Notes under the pieces: generated by a model
What the model was told of the DNA's origin: nothing
Databases searched by the model: none
The model's input: the letters and a program-made list of their open reading frames with translations, nothing else
Position numbers and translations under genes: made by a program
Part shown: positions 34,060-43,256 of the stretch, in pieces
How positions within the stretch are numbered: the stretch's first letter is position 1
How the letters are laid out: each line of letters begins with the position of its first letter
Assembly (NCBI RefSeq): GCF_042854845.1
Contig: NZ_AP031498.1
Coordinates: forward strand, 1,426,001 to 1,490,000
Direction of reading: 5' to 3'
DNA: 64,000 bases
DNA from: Maricurvus nonylphenolicus
Lineage (GTDB): Bacteria; Pseudomonadota; Gammaproteobacteria; Pseudomonadales; Cellvibrionaceae

Positions 34060-34510
34060 AGGTTGTCCTTGTCGAGTGTTGCCGTGTAAATCGCAATGAT
34101 TTGATCAGCCGTTATCCCCTGTTGAACTCGGTAGGTTGAGCTCAACAGGGTTCGCAAGTGGGTAAGCAGAGCCAGTGTATTGCGCGAATGGCCGCACTGG
34201 ATGCGGGCTGGGATGAAAGAATCCGTTAATGCAGCCGACTCTAGACTGTGGCCGTAGCAGTAAAACCCGTGATCAATGGTGTGAACTGTTAGAGGGGACC
34301 GACGTATGCTTTGCCCCAGTTCAGCCGTAGCAAACCTGCTGTCGGTGTACCTCCGATTGCGGGTGCTGATACCGATGAGTTGTTGTGTGCTGCAGGTTTG
34401 GATGAGGCGACGATTGCTGAGCTGAAAGCCAAAGGGGCTGTTTAATAAGCTTGGGTTCTGCTTTAGAAAATACCCTGGCGAAACTTCGCCGGGGTAATCG
34501 GATCAGCAAA
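34060..34510 (+). pseudogene. compressed ghost copy of the 23.5-28.4 kb operon
   Basis: In one direction and in the same order as the intact DNA: araC promoter region (34067-34160, like 23532-23640), thiolase codons 59-83 (34147-34214) and about 130-141 (34216-34245), CoA-transferase pieces (34257-34320 and 34321-34444), then the hairpin-containing sequence after that gene (to 34510). Every piece is degraded or out of frame. One junction shares AGT with both parental sites. Confidence 0.88.
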
Positions 34511-34569
34511 AGAAAAGGGGACGGAGGGGTTTTATTTTAATCCTTCCTTCCCCTTTTTGCCGTAAAACA

Positions 34570-35451
34570 CTAGCGTTGATAAACCTCCAGCACCACTTCA
34601 ATAAAACGCCGCAGGTTAACACTCTGCAATTCCCGGCTTGGGTACACCAGGCTGAGGTTGCGCGGTTGCAGGGTGAAACACGCCGGCAGCTTTATTAACT
34701 GCCCGGTTTCGATTTCATCTTCCAGCTGGGAGTCGTGAACGATGGCGATTCCGACCCCCTTTATAACGAGCTGTTTGATCAGTGTCAGGTCATTGGCTTC
34801 CACGGTTTTGGTGAGTGGTACCGTGCGCAGGCCTTTTGCCGAAACAAATTTCCATTCGGGTGTGTATTTGGAAACCAGACACTGGTGAGACATCAGCTCC
34901 TGCAGGGATTGAGGCGTGCCGTGACGGGCGAGGTACTCAGGGCTGGCCATCAGATAGCGGTTAATGGTTATCAGCTCGCGGGCGATGAGCATGGAATCCT
35001 GCAGTGGGCCAGCTCGCAGCGCCACATCAAACCCCTCTTTAATCAGATCCACCCAGGCATTGGAGGTGACAAGCTCAATGTTGACCAGAGGGTAGCGCTG
35101 AATGTAGCGGTGTATAACCTCCGCAAGTAGGTCGTTGTCAGCAATGATGGCGGCAGGTGCGCTGATCTTCAGCTTACCCCAGGGTTCAGCCTGCTTTCCC
35201 TGGGCATCCTCAATGGCGCTCGTGGCATGCTGCAACATCAGTTGGCTGTGCCTGAAAAAAGACGCCCCTTGCTCTGTCAGCGCGATCTGCCGGGTGGTGC
35301 GTTGCAGCAACTTGACACCCAGCTGCTCCTCCAGCTGCGTCACTTTTAAGCTGACCGTGGATTTGGGCATGCCCAGGCTCTCGGCGGCCTGGGTAAAGCT
35401 CCCCTTGGAAACAACCTCAGCGAAGATGGCCATATGGTTATAGAGAATCAT
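34570..35451 (-). CDS. LysR family transcriptional regulator
   Basis: 293 residues: winged helix-turn-helix (1-60, FTQAAESLGMPKSTVSLKVTQLE) and a periplasmic-binding-like effector domain. The sequence is of the CrgA/DmlR group (LLQRTTRQIALTEQGASFFR). It is transcribed away from the operator at 35492 and from the isomerase stub and DUF1330 gene. A truncated copy is at 31419-31685. It probably controls the divergent genes in response to a pathway intermediate. Confidence 0.92.
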   Translation of the reverse strand: MILYNHMAIFAEVVSKGSFTQAAESLGMPKSTVSLKVTQLEEQLGVKLLQRTTRQIALTEQGASFFRHSQLMLQHATSAIEDAQGKQAEPWGKLKISAPAAIIADNDLLAEVIHRYIQRYPLVNIELVTSNAWVDLIKEGFDVALRAGPLQDSMLIARELITINRYLMASPEYLARHGTPQSLQELMSHQCLVSKYTPEWKFVSAKGLRTVPLTKTVEANDLTLIKQLVIKGVGIAIVHDSQLEDEIETGQLIKLPACFTLQPRNLSLVYPSRELQSVNLRRFIEVVLEVYQR

Positions 35452-35491
35452 AATTGTTCGTCTATTTGGATGGTCTGCTCAATAAAAATGG

Positions 35492-35520
35492 TTGATCGAC
35501 CAGCCAAGGATTAATATAGT
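35492..35520 (+). promoter_or_regulatory. promoter with embedded operator (site E)
   Basis: TTGATC, 17 bp, TATAGT; palindrome TTGATCGACCAG. It is a duplicate of site D and serves the isomerase stub and the DUF1330 gene. Confidence 0.7.
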
Positions 35521-35631
35521 TATGTCAAGCAACGAAATAAGCACACTATTTGGAGCAGAGCAGATCCGTTATTAAAGCACGAGTTGTACTGATTTTTCCA
35601 ACTTCAGATTTTTTATTGGGAGATTTTGAGA

Positions 35632-35724
35632 TGGCGATTTGTTTTAATATCGAAGTGAATAAAGGCGTTGCCCGCATTCATATGAACCGTCCGGAAAAAA
35701 TGAACAGCATGATCAAGGAATACT
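35632..35724 (+). pseudogene. 5' stub of the dienoyl-CoA isomerase-like gene
   Basis: MAICFNIEVNKGVARIHMNR then PEKMNSMIKE, in frame for 30 codons, then fused into the start of the DUF1330 gene in another frame. The stub frame continues to a stop at 35753. Confidence 0.9.
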
Positions 35725-36045
35725 ATGGCCGTATATGCATTAAACCTATTTGACATTTCCAGTAAAGACGAATACCTCGAGTACTCACGCCGCTCGGTAA
35801 AAGAGGTACAGTCGCATGGAGGGCGAGTCCTGTCGCTAGGTAAATTTCGGGAATCTGTTCAAGGGGGTATTTCACCGCGAACTGTACTAATACTGGTGGA
35901 GTGGGAGTCAAAAGAGGCATTCGATAGCTACCGTAACGATCCTCAACTTTCTGATTTACACCCACATAGAGAAAACGGAACAAGCAATTATATCTGGCAT
36001 CTGTTTGATAAATTAGAAGATCTTAGGCCTCTGTTAAAGGATTGA
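35725..36045 (+). CDS. DUF1330 family protein
   Basis: 106 residues of ferredoxin-like (dimeric alpha-beta barrel) type: MAVYALNLFDISSKDEYLEY, GGRVLSLGKF, RTVLILVEWESKEAFDSYRN. Members are small cytoplasmic proteins of unknown function often found in catabolic operons. Its ribosome site AAGGA lies inside the isomerase stub, so expression now depends on a promoter and leader captured from another gene. Confidence 0.82.
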   Translation: MAVYALNLFDISSKDEYLEYSRRSVKEVQSHGGRVLSLGKFRESVQGGISPRTVLILVEWESKEAFDSYRNDPQLSDLHPHRENGTSNYIWHLFDKLEDLRPLLKD

Positions 36046-36079
36046 GATTCATGGATGTAAGAATCGCGCACAAAAGGTG

Positions 36080-36121
36080 AAAAGTGCATAAACGAAATTG
36101 GAGCTAGCTTAATGCACTTTT
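36080..36121 (+). terminator. intrinsic terminator
   Basis: AAAAGTGCAT and ATGCACTTTT form a 10-bp stem, followed by TTATAA, 35 bp after the DUF1330 gene. Confidence 0.65.
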
Positions 36122-36357
36122 TATAACCAAACATTCTATAAAAGCCACGTATCGGCCTCCTCTAATAAAATAGTCATGGCTGGCACACGTCAAAGGGGCA
36201 CGGCCGCCACTAATATTCTCAACGTTATCTATACTAGAAATCATTGAAGGAACAGAAAGCCAATCAAATACAAAGCCTGGTTCTCCCTTAGCTGACCAGT
36301 CCCTTAGCTGTAGAAATGTACGCGTCTAATCAACAGCCTGCTAGGTAAAAGAATGCT
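36122..36357. other. non-coding stretch
   Basis: No gene, remnant or repeat recognised; base composition is more AT-rich than in the operons to the left. Confidence 0.5.
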
Positions 36358-37191
36358 ATGAATAGAGCAGTACGGCTGAATTTAACACTATTGATTGTAT
36401 TTCTCGGTACTGCAATGGTGGGGCATGCCTCTTCAAGCACAAGCGTACCGGATGAGTTGAGGGTGGGCGTTGCCATTGCTAGCCTTCCATGGGCGTCTGA
36501 TGATACGGGAGAATCAACAGGCATTGTTATTGACATTGTTAAAACGACGATGGAAGCACTTGACAAAAAAGCAGTATTTAACATTGTCCCTCCTGCCAGA
36601 GTGGTAAGCATGCTGCGCAATAAATCAATTGATGCTGGTATCGTATTGATCAATCCTGGTGTTGTTCTTGAATCGTTAGCGTGTAGCCAACCTTTAGTTA
36701 CAGTGCCATTTGGTTTGTATTTAGAAGCATCAAGCCCGCACCGCTCTCCTAATATTCCCTGGGACCAACTAAAAATTGGTGCGCAGAGCGCCAATCATCT
36801 TGATAATCCACCAGAATTTGAAAAGCTTAATATCCAATTCTTTAAGAACTCAGTGCTTATTTTTAGATCGCTAAAGGCGAAAAGAGTTAACTCAATATTT
36901 AGCTCGCCTCTAGTTGTTGAGCATTTATCAGAGGTTTTTCAAATTAAAATGGAGGCCAGGGAACATGTAGGCTACAGGAGTGCTGTGCTATGTTTTTCTG
37001 TTGAAGGATTCGGGGAGGCCGCCGAATTACTGGCTGATCAGTTTACGAAAAGCTATTTCGATATTGTGGATAACCAGCCAGAACGTCTTTCACCAACGAC
37101 ATTACGTGCGATTAAACTGTTTGATAGTAGAGGCCTCCCCAAGACCCTGACGAATATAGAACTACCACCGGTAAGGCGTAGCATCAAGTAA
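36358..37191 (+). CDS. periplasmic substrate-binding protein, family 3 type
   Basis: 277 residues with a signal peptide (NRAVRLNLTLLIVFLGTAMV, cleavage probably after GHA) and a type II binding-protein fold (ELRVGVAIASLPWASDD, TGIVIDIVKTTMEALDK, MLRNKSIDAGIVLIN). It would bind a small molecule in the periplasm. No permease or ATPase is nearby, so it may be an orphan receptor or have another role. It stands between two catabolic blocks and its codon use looks plainer than that of the neighbours. It is not part of the regulon by promoter sequence. Confidence 0.8.
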   Translation: MNRAVRLNLTLLIVFLGTAMVGHASSSTSVPDELRVGVAIASLPWASDDTGESTGIVIDIVKTTMEALDKKAVFNIVPPARVVSMLRNKSIDAGIVLINPGVVLESLACSQPLVTVPFGLYLEASSPHRSPNIPWDQLKIGAQSANHLDNPPEFEKLNIQFFKNSVLIFRSLKAKRVNSIFSSPLVVEHLSEVFQIKMEAREHVGYRSAVLCFSVEGFGEAAELLADQFTKSYFDIVDNQPERLSPTTLRAIKLFDSRGLPKTLTNIELPPVRRSIK

Positions 37192-37214
37192 TAACCGCTA
37201 TGCCTATAAAGGTA

Positions 37215-37440
37215 CATACCACCATATTCGGCAACATAGTCGGCACCATAGTCGGCAACAACGTTTACGCTAATAGCATCCTCTAAAGATATTTTCTTTG
37301 CATAGTGACTGGCAAACGTTGTCGTGATTTCATCGGCTACTCGTTTGTACATACGTCGGATGGTTTCGCTATCCGTGTCTGCCAGGAAGTGGAACAGTAG
37401 CCAGCCGCCTAGATTCCAGGCAAAGCCAGCTAGCCATGGC
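37215..37440 (-). pseudogene. C-terminal fragment of the alcohol dehydrogenase-like gene
   Basis: Matches residues about 302-365 of the protein from 43998-45173 (GGWLLFHFLADTDSETIRRM, ITTTFASHYAKKISLEDAIS). Near its end a 12-bp unit (AGTCGGCAACAT / AGTCGGCACCAT) is tandemly repeated, giving ADYGADYVAEYGG. No start codon or NAD-binding part remains. Confidence 0.88.
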
Positions 37441-37674
37441 TTGAATCCATAATAAACCAATTCATTAGGTCAAGAAGCTTAATCGCCTTCAATTCTTAGC
37501 CCCTGTTTGTGGTCTTCGCTTTTGGTATATGCATTCTCAATTAATCTCGGCCAACTCTTATTCAAATTCAATATTAGGACCTAAACCCCCAGTAAAAGCG
37601 CGGGTTACAGGGCGATTTACGTCTGATTTGTGCTTTTTGTGCTGAAATCTGATGGGTATAGCATATAAAAATTA
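37441..37674. other. non-coding upstream region
   Basis: No gene. Bases 37652-37670 (GATGGGTATAGCATATAAAA) match the sequence upstream of site B at 20879, so this promoter region is related to that of tetR/thiolase. Confidence 0.55.
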
Positions 37675-37676
37675 CT

Positions 37677-37705
37677 TGAATGGTCGACCAAGTTAGAATA
37701 AGGTT
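37677..37705 (+). promoter_or_regulatory. promoter with embedded operator (site F)
   Basis: TTGAAT, 17 bp, TAAGGT; palindrome ATGGTCGACCAA 37680-37691. It drives the monooxygenase operon at 37772. Confidence 0.7.
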
Positions 37706-37771
37706 GATAACCATAGGATAGCTAATAGCGTTCTTTGGCTATCGAGTCCCAATATCATTAAGAGGTTTACT

Positions 37772-38977
37772 ATGTCTGACTTAGCTCCGTCTAACCAAGA
37801 AGCTCAAAAGGCTGGAGAGGCATTGAAGCAAAGAGTTCGTGAGATTTTGCCTATCATTGCCAAAAACGCTGAAAAGACCGATGCAAATCGTTCTGTCGCT
37901 GAGGAAAACATTGAGCTGCTGAAAGCCGCTGGGTTTACGCGTGCACTTCAGCCTAAAGCCTTTGGTGGTTTAGAAATTGATGCACCAAGCTATGGCCCTA
38001 TTTTGATGGAGATTGCAGAAAATTGTTCATCAACGGCTTGGGTTGCAGGTCTATTAGCCCAGCATTCTCATATGATTGCGTTAATGAGTGAAGAGCTTCA
38101 GCAAGAGATCTGGGGTAAAGATACCAGCGTTTTAGTTTCTTCTTCAGTTGCGCCAATTCTTGAAGCTAAGCCCGTAGATGGCGGCGTTATACTGGACGGT
38201 ACCTGGAGCTGGTCAAGTGGTTGTGACCATGCCGACTGGGCTCAGCTTGGCTTCAAGCGTGCGGTTCCAGAGCTGGATAATATGATGCTCCCACACATGG
38301 CATGCGTACCTAAAACTGACTATGAAATCATTGATGACTGGCACACGGCTGGCCTGAAGGGTACCGGTAGTAAGACTCTGAAACTTAAAAATGTTTTTGT
38401 GCCAGAGCACCGTATTGATGGTTACATTGAACTGGCTACAGGCCAATCAAAAGGTTTTGGCTCTCATCCCGGTAAGATCTTCCACTCCCCCTTCGCTAGC
38501 TACTTTGCATTAGGTTTCTCCATAACAGCTCTGGGTACCGCGAAAGCTTTCATCAAACTTTACAAAGAGAAGCAGTCTAAGCGTGTACGTGCGTATACCG
38601 GTGCAAAGGCTGCTGATAGCGCTCCAGCCTATATGCGACTGGCTGAGTCTGTGCTTCAGGTGCGAGCTGCTGAAGCGCGACTGGCGCAAGATTGGAGTGA
38701 GATGGCTCAGCATTGTAATGAGCTAAGACTACCTGATGAGTCAATGAGCACCAGCTGGCGTGCAAGCCAAACCTATGTGACTAACCAAGCTATCGAAGCT
38801 GTGAATCGTTTGTACACGGGCAGTGGTGGTAGTGCATGGTTCGATAACAATCGTATGCAAAAGCTGTGGCGTGATGTAAACATGGCGGGTTCCCATGCCT
38901 ACTCAGACCTTGATGTTGCCAAACAAACATATGGTCGTCATTTGATGGATATTGAGCCTGACATGGACTTGTTCTAA
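37772..38977 (+). CDS. flavin-dependent monooxygenase, HsaA-like (acyl-CoA dehydrogenase fold), copy 1
   Basis: 401 residues of the group D oxygenase family (HsaA, HpaB-C2 type, indole-acetate oxygenase): NCSSTAWVAGLLAQHSHM, WSWSSGCDHADWAQLGF, YEIIDDWHTAGLKGTGSKTL and a C-terminal helical domain. With reduced flavin from a partner reductase it hydroxylates a phenol next to the OH. A fumarylacetoacetase-family gene and a flavin reductase gene follow, as expected for a two-component oxygenase operon. Ribosome site AAGAGG. HsaA itself acts on a secosteroid; that substrate is only one possibility here. A paralogue is at 48129. Confidence 0.9.
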   Translation: MSDLAPSNQEAQKAGEALKQRVREILPIIAKNAEKTDANRSVAEENIELLKAAGFTRALQPKAFGGLEIDAPSYGPILMEIAENCSSTAWVAGLLAQHSHMIALMSEELQQEIWGKDTSVLVSSSVAPILEAKPVDGGVILDGTWSWSSGCDHADWAQLGFKRAVPELDNMMLPHMACVPKTDYEIIDDWHTAGLKGTGSKTLKLKNVFVPEHRIDGYIELATGQSKGFGSHPGKIFHSPFASYFALGFSITALGTAKAFIKLYKEKQSKRVRAYTGAKAADSAPAYMRLAESVLQVRAAEARLAQDWSEMAQHCNELRLPDESMSTSWRASQTYVTNQAIEAVNRLYTGSGGSAWFDNNRMQKLWRDVNMAGSHAYSDLDVAKQTYGRHLMDIEPDMDLF

Positions 38978-39017
38978 TTAGTTCAGTCTGAAATTTATTG
39001 AATCTAATAGGTTAGTT

Positions 39018-40013
39018 ATGAAATTTTGTAGTTTTGTTTCGGAAGGGCAGAAGTCTTACGGCTTTGAAACATCGGATGGCCAAATTGCCGACCTGAGGCT
39101 TGTATTGGGAGCGAAAGCCCCTGCTACATTAGCCGATTTTATGGAAGAAGTTGTCAGTGGTGATATCTCTTTAGATTCGCTGATGGCGGAAGACTTTTCT
39201 CAGGATTACAAGAAAGATCCTGCTCTTCTAACCATGCTGGCCCCTATCCCACGTCCAGGAAAGATTATGGGGGTCGCGATAAACAATCAGATATTTCAGG
39301 CGCTCTCTCATAGGCCTTCTGCAACCCCGGCCTTTTTCTTTTCAGCGGCAACCGCTTTAACTGGCCAAAACCAACCCATTGTTCTAAGAAAGGAATTTGG
39401 CATCACCAATCCAGAGCCAGAATTGGCGGTGATCATTGGTAAGGGTGGCAAAAACATTAAAGAAGAAGATGCTTTAGATCATGTTTTTGGTTACAGCGTT
39501 ATCAATGATGTGACCTCTCATGGATTAAAAGCGGAAGATAGTATTGAGATTATTGTTCCAGAAGGTTCTGATTTTGAAGCTCGTTACGAAAAGTCAATGG
39601 GTTGGCGAGAGATTCGCGATGCTGATCATGCACGCAGAATGTATCTGACCTATCACGCGCGTTCTAAAGGTTGCGATACGTTTGCACCTATGGGGCCTTG
39701 GTTGGTTACCGCCGATGAGATTAGCGATCCGAATAATCTGACTGTTCGTTCATATCAAAACGAAGAGCCTACCTTCGTGGACTCAACGGCTAATTTGACC
39801 TTCTCTGTTGAGAAGGTGATTGCGCATGCCTCACGTTATTGCACCCTGGAAACGGGGGATATTATCCATTGCGGGACTGCAGCGAAGCCAGCTGAAAATA
39901 GCAGCTTTGCGTCGCTAGGTCACTGGGATCTCAACGAGTCTAATGGTGCAAAGGTGAGCATTGAGATTGAAGGCTTAGGTACCTTAGTCAACCCAGTTGT
40001 TGTAGAAGATTAG
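39018..40013 (+). CDS. fumarylacetoacetate hydrolase family protein
   Basis: 331 residues. The FAH fold is shown by PIPRPGKIMGVAINNQIF, the metal-binding PEPELAVIIGKGG (Glu133, Glu135) and YSVINDVTSHG (Asp164), and FSVEKVIAHASRYCTLETGD near the end. The family cleaves or hydrates C-C bonds of keto acids, often the product of meta-cleavage. It sits between monooxygenase and flavin reductase, so it may act on the ring-fission product made by the LigB-type dioxygenase at 46768. The MHPF-type alpha/beta hydrolase normally used in HsaD/MhpC pathways is absent from the window. Confidence 0.87.
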   Translation: MKFCSFVSEGQKSYGFETSDGQIADLRLVLGAKAPATLADFMEEVVSGDISLDSLMAEDFSQDYKKDPALLTMLAPIPRPGKIMGVAINNQIFQALSHRPSATPAFFFSAATALTGQNQPIVLRKEFGITNPEPELAVIIGKGGKNIKEEDALDHVFGYSVINDVTSHGLKAEDSIEIIVPEGSDFEARYEKSMGWREIRDADHARRMYLTYHARSKGCDTFAPMGPWLVTADEISDPNNLTVRSYQNEEPTFVDSTANLTFSVEKVIAHASRYCTLETGDIIHCGTAAKPAENSSFASLGHWDLNESNGAKVSIEIEGLGTLVNPVVVED

Positions 40014-40040
40014 TCTTCTTACTGAAGAGGTATAACTGAA

Positions 40041-40523
40041 ATGGCTTCTATTGATATTACTGAATTTAGAAATGCATTAGGTTCCTTTCCTACGGGCGTG
40101 ACAGTTATCACCACGACCGATCGTGAAGGTAACCCTATCGCTATGACGGCTTCCAGCTTTAACTCTGTATCTTTGGATCCCCCGTTGATTCTCTGGTCTA
40201 TCGGCTATGAGCGATCCTCATTACCTGCATTCAGAGAAACAGGGAAATTCGTCGTTCATGTGTTAGCTGAAGATCAGATCGATATTTCCAATAAGTTTGC
40301 TGGATCCGGGGCTGGAGATTTCTCGGAAGTCGAATATGACAAAAATGATCATGGCATACCTATGCTGCCAGGGTGTGTATCGCGCTTTGAGTGTGTAACG
40401 CGTCATGAGTACGAGGGTGGTGATCATTTAATCATCGTTGGAGAGGTTGAGAGATTTGTAACGGAAGATAAGCAACCGTTACTTTTCTGTCGAGGAAAAT
40501 ACGCGGAGATCAAGAAGGGCTAG
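40041..40523 (+). CDS. flavin reductase (HsaB/HpaC-like)
   Basis: 160 residues with the flavin reductase fold: FRNALGSFPTGVTVITTTD, GNPIAMTASSFNSVSLDPPL, and GDHLIIVGEVERFV. It uses NADH to make free reduced FMN/FAD for the oxygenase component. It is the third gene of the operon and ends shortly before a terminator. It is the only reductase seen, so it probably serves both HsaA-like oxygenases. Confidence 0.9.
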   Translation: MASIDITEFRNALGSFPTGVTVITTTDREGNPIAMTASSFNSVSLDPPLILWSIGYERSSLPAFRETGKFVVHVLAEDQIDISNKFAGSGAGDFSEVEYDKNDHGIPMLPGCVSRFECVTRHEYEGGDHLIIVGEVERFVTEDKQPLLFCRGKYAEIKKG

Positions 40524-40557
40524 TTTTCTTGGTAGTAGTATCCGTGTAAGAAGCGTG

Positions 40558-40585
40558 TTCTGCTCGGTGTATTTGCCGAGCAGAA
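40558..40585 (+). terminator. hairpin after the monooxygenase operon
   Basis: TTCTGCTCGG and CCGAGCAGAA pair exactly (10 bp), followed by TAATTATT. It separates the operon from the TonB receptor gene. Confidence 0.65.
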
Positions 40586-40634
40586 TAATTATTAAAATAA
40601 ATCAATAATAAAACTATTACGTTGGAGAGCGATT

Positions 40635-43007
40635 ATGTTGAACTCTGTAGCAAGTAAAACTGCGTTGTTAGGTGCCTTAGGGTTAATGACATCTACCGTG
40701 GGTTTTGCACAGCCGATGCTGGAAGAGATTGTTGTTACGGCGCAAAAACGTGCTGAAGGTCTAACTGATGTACCTATTTCCATCGCTGCTGTCACAGGTG
40801 ATTCTCTAGAGGATCAAGGTATCTTTGACATGTCTGGGCTTGTGGATTCTATTCCTAGCGTTTCCCTGCAGACGTCCCCGAATTTTAGTGTTGTAAATGT
40901 TCGTGGTGTTACTACCGGTGGTGCAAACCTAGGCTTTGAGCAATCGGTGGGTATGTATATTGATGGCTTGTATGTTAGTCGTGGCAAACAGGCGAATAGT
41001 CCATTCTTGGATCTGGAGAGAGTTGAAGTCCTGCGTGGCCCTCAAGGTGTTTTGCAGGGTAAAAACAGTGTCGCGGGTGCCGTTGTAATTTCTACTCGTC
41101 GCCCAACTGATGAATTCGAAGCCGTTATTCGTGGTAACTATGAGTTTGAAAATGACGGACAGGGCGTAGAGGCGATTGTCTCTGGTCCGATTACTGACTC
41201 TTTTAAAGCCCGCCTTGTAGCCTCTACCAATAAAGTGGGTGGTTGGTTAGATACGCTACCTCGTCAAAGTTCCGATGGCAGTACTGCTTTGAAGGGCAGA
41301 AAGGATCAAAATGAATCCGAAATCGATACCATTCGTTTAAGTGCTGTATGGGATGTGAACGATGATTTCAGTGTTTTTGCGAAGTATGAGCACGCTGAGA
41401 AGAAAGTAACCGGTACCAGTTATGGTACGACTGGAATCCAACCTGGCGCAACCGTAGCAGGTACCCCTTTTCTAATCATTGATGATTTCACAACTCGCCA
41501 GCCAGGGTTCGATACTATTGATAATGGTGTTGCCGCATCTGCCCGTCATGTGGAAGTCAATGCCGATGGCACAGGGGTGGTCGTTTCAAACAAAGAGGAC
41601 GAGCGCACTGTTGATAGTGATGCATTTACCTTGCAGCTGGATTGGGATCTGCCAATCGGTATGGTTACATCCATTAGTACCTACTCTGAGTTCGAAAGTC
41701 ACTCCAACTTCTCTTTCCCTCCTGCGCCATTTGAGTTCTTCACTCAAGATGAGGAAGAAAATTTTGAGCAATTCACTCAAGAGTTAAGACTGGTTTCCCC
41801 TGGCGGTGAAACATTCGATTATGTAGTCGGTTTGTACTTTGTTGATCAGGAAATCAAAGTGCCAAACGTTCAGCAGATTGGTGCACCAAGTCTGACCGGA
41901 GGTGGATTGGTGCCTACAACATGGGATTATCAAACCAATCGAGAGTTTCAGCAAAGTGTTGAGGCATACGCAGCCTTTGGTCAGGTGACGTGGAATGTAA
42001 GTGATGTATTTCGTGTGAACGCGGGTCTGCGTTATTCATATGAAAACAAGTCGCTTGATGATCACAGTGTCCAGCTTGGCTTTTTTGACACCAGCAACCC
42101 AGCTGAAAATGCCTTTGCTGCGGGACTATTCGGTGTATCATCATTTACTTATGATGAGCTTGAAGACACTAAAATACACGAAGAAGGTGTAGATCCTAGT
42201 CTGTCAATGCAGTGGGACATGACCCCTGATACGGCGGTGTACTTATCTTATACTAAGGCTACTAAAGCTGGCGGTTTTAACGCTGTAGCAACAAATGTAA
42301 GTAACATCAGCTTTGATTCTGAGGAAGCTGAAGGTTACGAGCTGGGATTGAAGACTTACTTCTTCGATCGCCGCATGCAGCTGAATGTGGCTCTGTTTAC
42401 AACGGAGTATACTGATCAGCAAGTCAGTGTCTTGGATTCGACGACCAATAGCTTGGTCGTAAACAATGCTGGTGCAGCGACCTCTGAGGGTCTGGAAGCT
42501 GACGTGCGTTTTGCCGCGACCTCCAATTTGGAGCTTGGAGGTGCCCTGTCATTTGTTGATGCGACATACGATGATTTCGTCGGTGCGCCATGTTCCCCAG
42601 GCCTGAGTCTTGAGGCTGATTGTGATATGGCTACAAATTCTCGAAATGCGAAGGGTGATAAATTACCTAATGCGCCAGAGTGGAGTGGTAGTGCCTACTT
42701 CATCTATTCGTATCCTCTTGACGGTATGGGTACCATTCGGGTTCGTGGTGATGTTTTCTATAGTGATGAATTCTTCGTGGCAATCCAGAATGATGACTAC
42801 GCTGCTCAAGACTCATTTACCAAGGCTGACTTGTCGATTGGCTATGACTCCGCCGATGACAATTGGAGTGTAAACCTGGTGGGCCGTAATATTACCGATA
42901 AGAGAACAACTTCTTTCGGTGGCGGCGTTACCTTGCGAGATGGCGCCTACTGGGGTATTGCAGATGCTCCTCGAACCATCACGCTTAACGCGGATTACCG
43001 CTTCTAA
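40635..43007 (+). CDS. TonB-dependent outer-membrane receptor
   Basis: 790 residues. A signal peptide (1 to about 25, ending TVGFA) is followed by a TonB-box/plug start (EEIVVTAQKRAEGLTDVPIS), plug motifs (RVEVLRGPQGVLQGKNSVAG) and a beta-barrel ending in a terminal aromatic residue (LNADYRF). Receptors of this VTAQKR type are frequent in marine and sphingomonad bacteria and import large hydrophobic substrates rather than only siderophores. It lies directly after the monooxygenase operon and probably brings the substrate of this region across the outer membrane. Ribosome site TTGGAGAG. Confidence 0.93.
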   Translation: MLNSVASKTALLGALGLMTSTVGFAQPMLEEIVVTAQKRAEGLTDVPISIAAVTGDSLEDQGIFDMSGLVDSIPSVSLQTSPNFSVVNVRGVTTGGANLGFEQSVGMYIDGLYVSRGKQANSPFLDLERVEVLRGPQGVLQGKNSVAGAVVISTRRPTDEFEAVIRGNYEFENDGQGVEAIVSGPITDSFKARLVASTNKVGGWLDTLPRQSSDGSTALKGRKDQNESEIDTIRLSAVWDVNDDFSVFAKYEHAEKKVTGTSYGTTGIQPGATVAGTPFLIIDDFTTRQPGFDTIDNGVAASARHVEVNADGTGVVVSNKEDERTVDSDAFTLQLDWDLPIGMVTSISTYSEFESHSNFSFPPAPFEFFTQDEEENFEQFTQELRLVSPGGETFDYVVGLYFVDQEIKVPNVQQIGAPSLTGGGLVPTTWDYQTNREFQQSVEAYAAFGQVTWNVSDVFRVNAGLRYSYENKSLDDHSVQLGFFDTSNPAENAFAAGLFGVSSFTYDELEDTKIHEEGVDPSLSMQWDMTPDTAVYLSYTKATKAGGFNAVATNVSNISFDSEEAEGYELGLKTYFFDRRMQLNVALFTTEYTDQQVSVLDSTTNSLVVNNAGAATSEGLEADVRFAATSNLELGGALSFVDATYDDFVGAPCSPGLSLEADCDMATNSRNAKGDKLPNAPEWSGSAYFIYSYPLDGMGTIRVRGDVFYSDEFFVAIQNDDYAAQDSFTKADLSIGYDSADDNWSVNLVGRNITDKRTTSFGGGVTLRDGAYWGIADAPRTITLNADYRF

Positions 43008-43256
43008 ATCAAGAGGGTAATCTACGTTTGTTAAGTTATGACCCTCTAGGCCCATAATGCGAGTTATGTGTTTGGCGGGTTCATAACTTTAGCTATGTTT
43101 ATGACAAGGATGTCTAAACAACTATGCCTCTGCAGAGTTACAGTTAGTTACTATCCCTTCTAGAGAATCGATCTCTTCCCGTCTACAATTAGACAATATC
43201 GGCTATAAATTTCATTCTCGTACAACCGTTAATCAGATGTCATCCATGGAACTACT
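43008..43256. other. non-coding stretch
   Basis: No gene or remnant seen; weak AT-rich promoter-like sequence precedes the Nudix gene. Confidence 0.45.
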
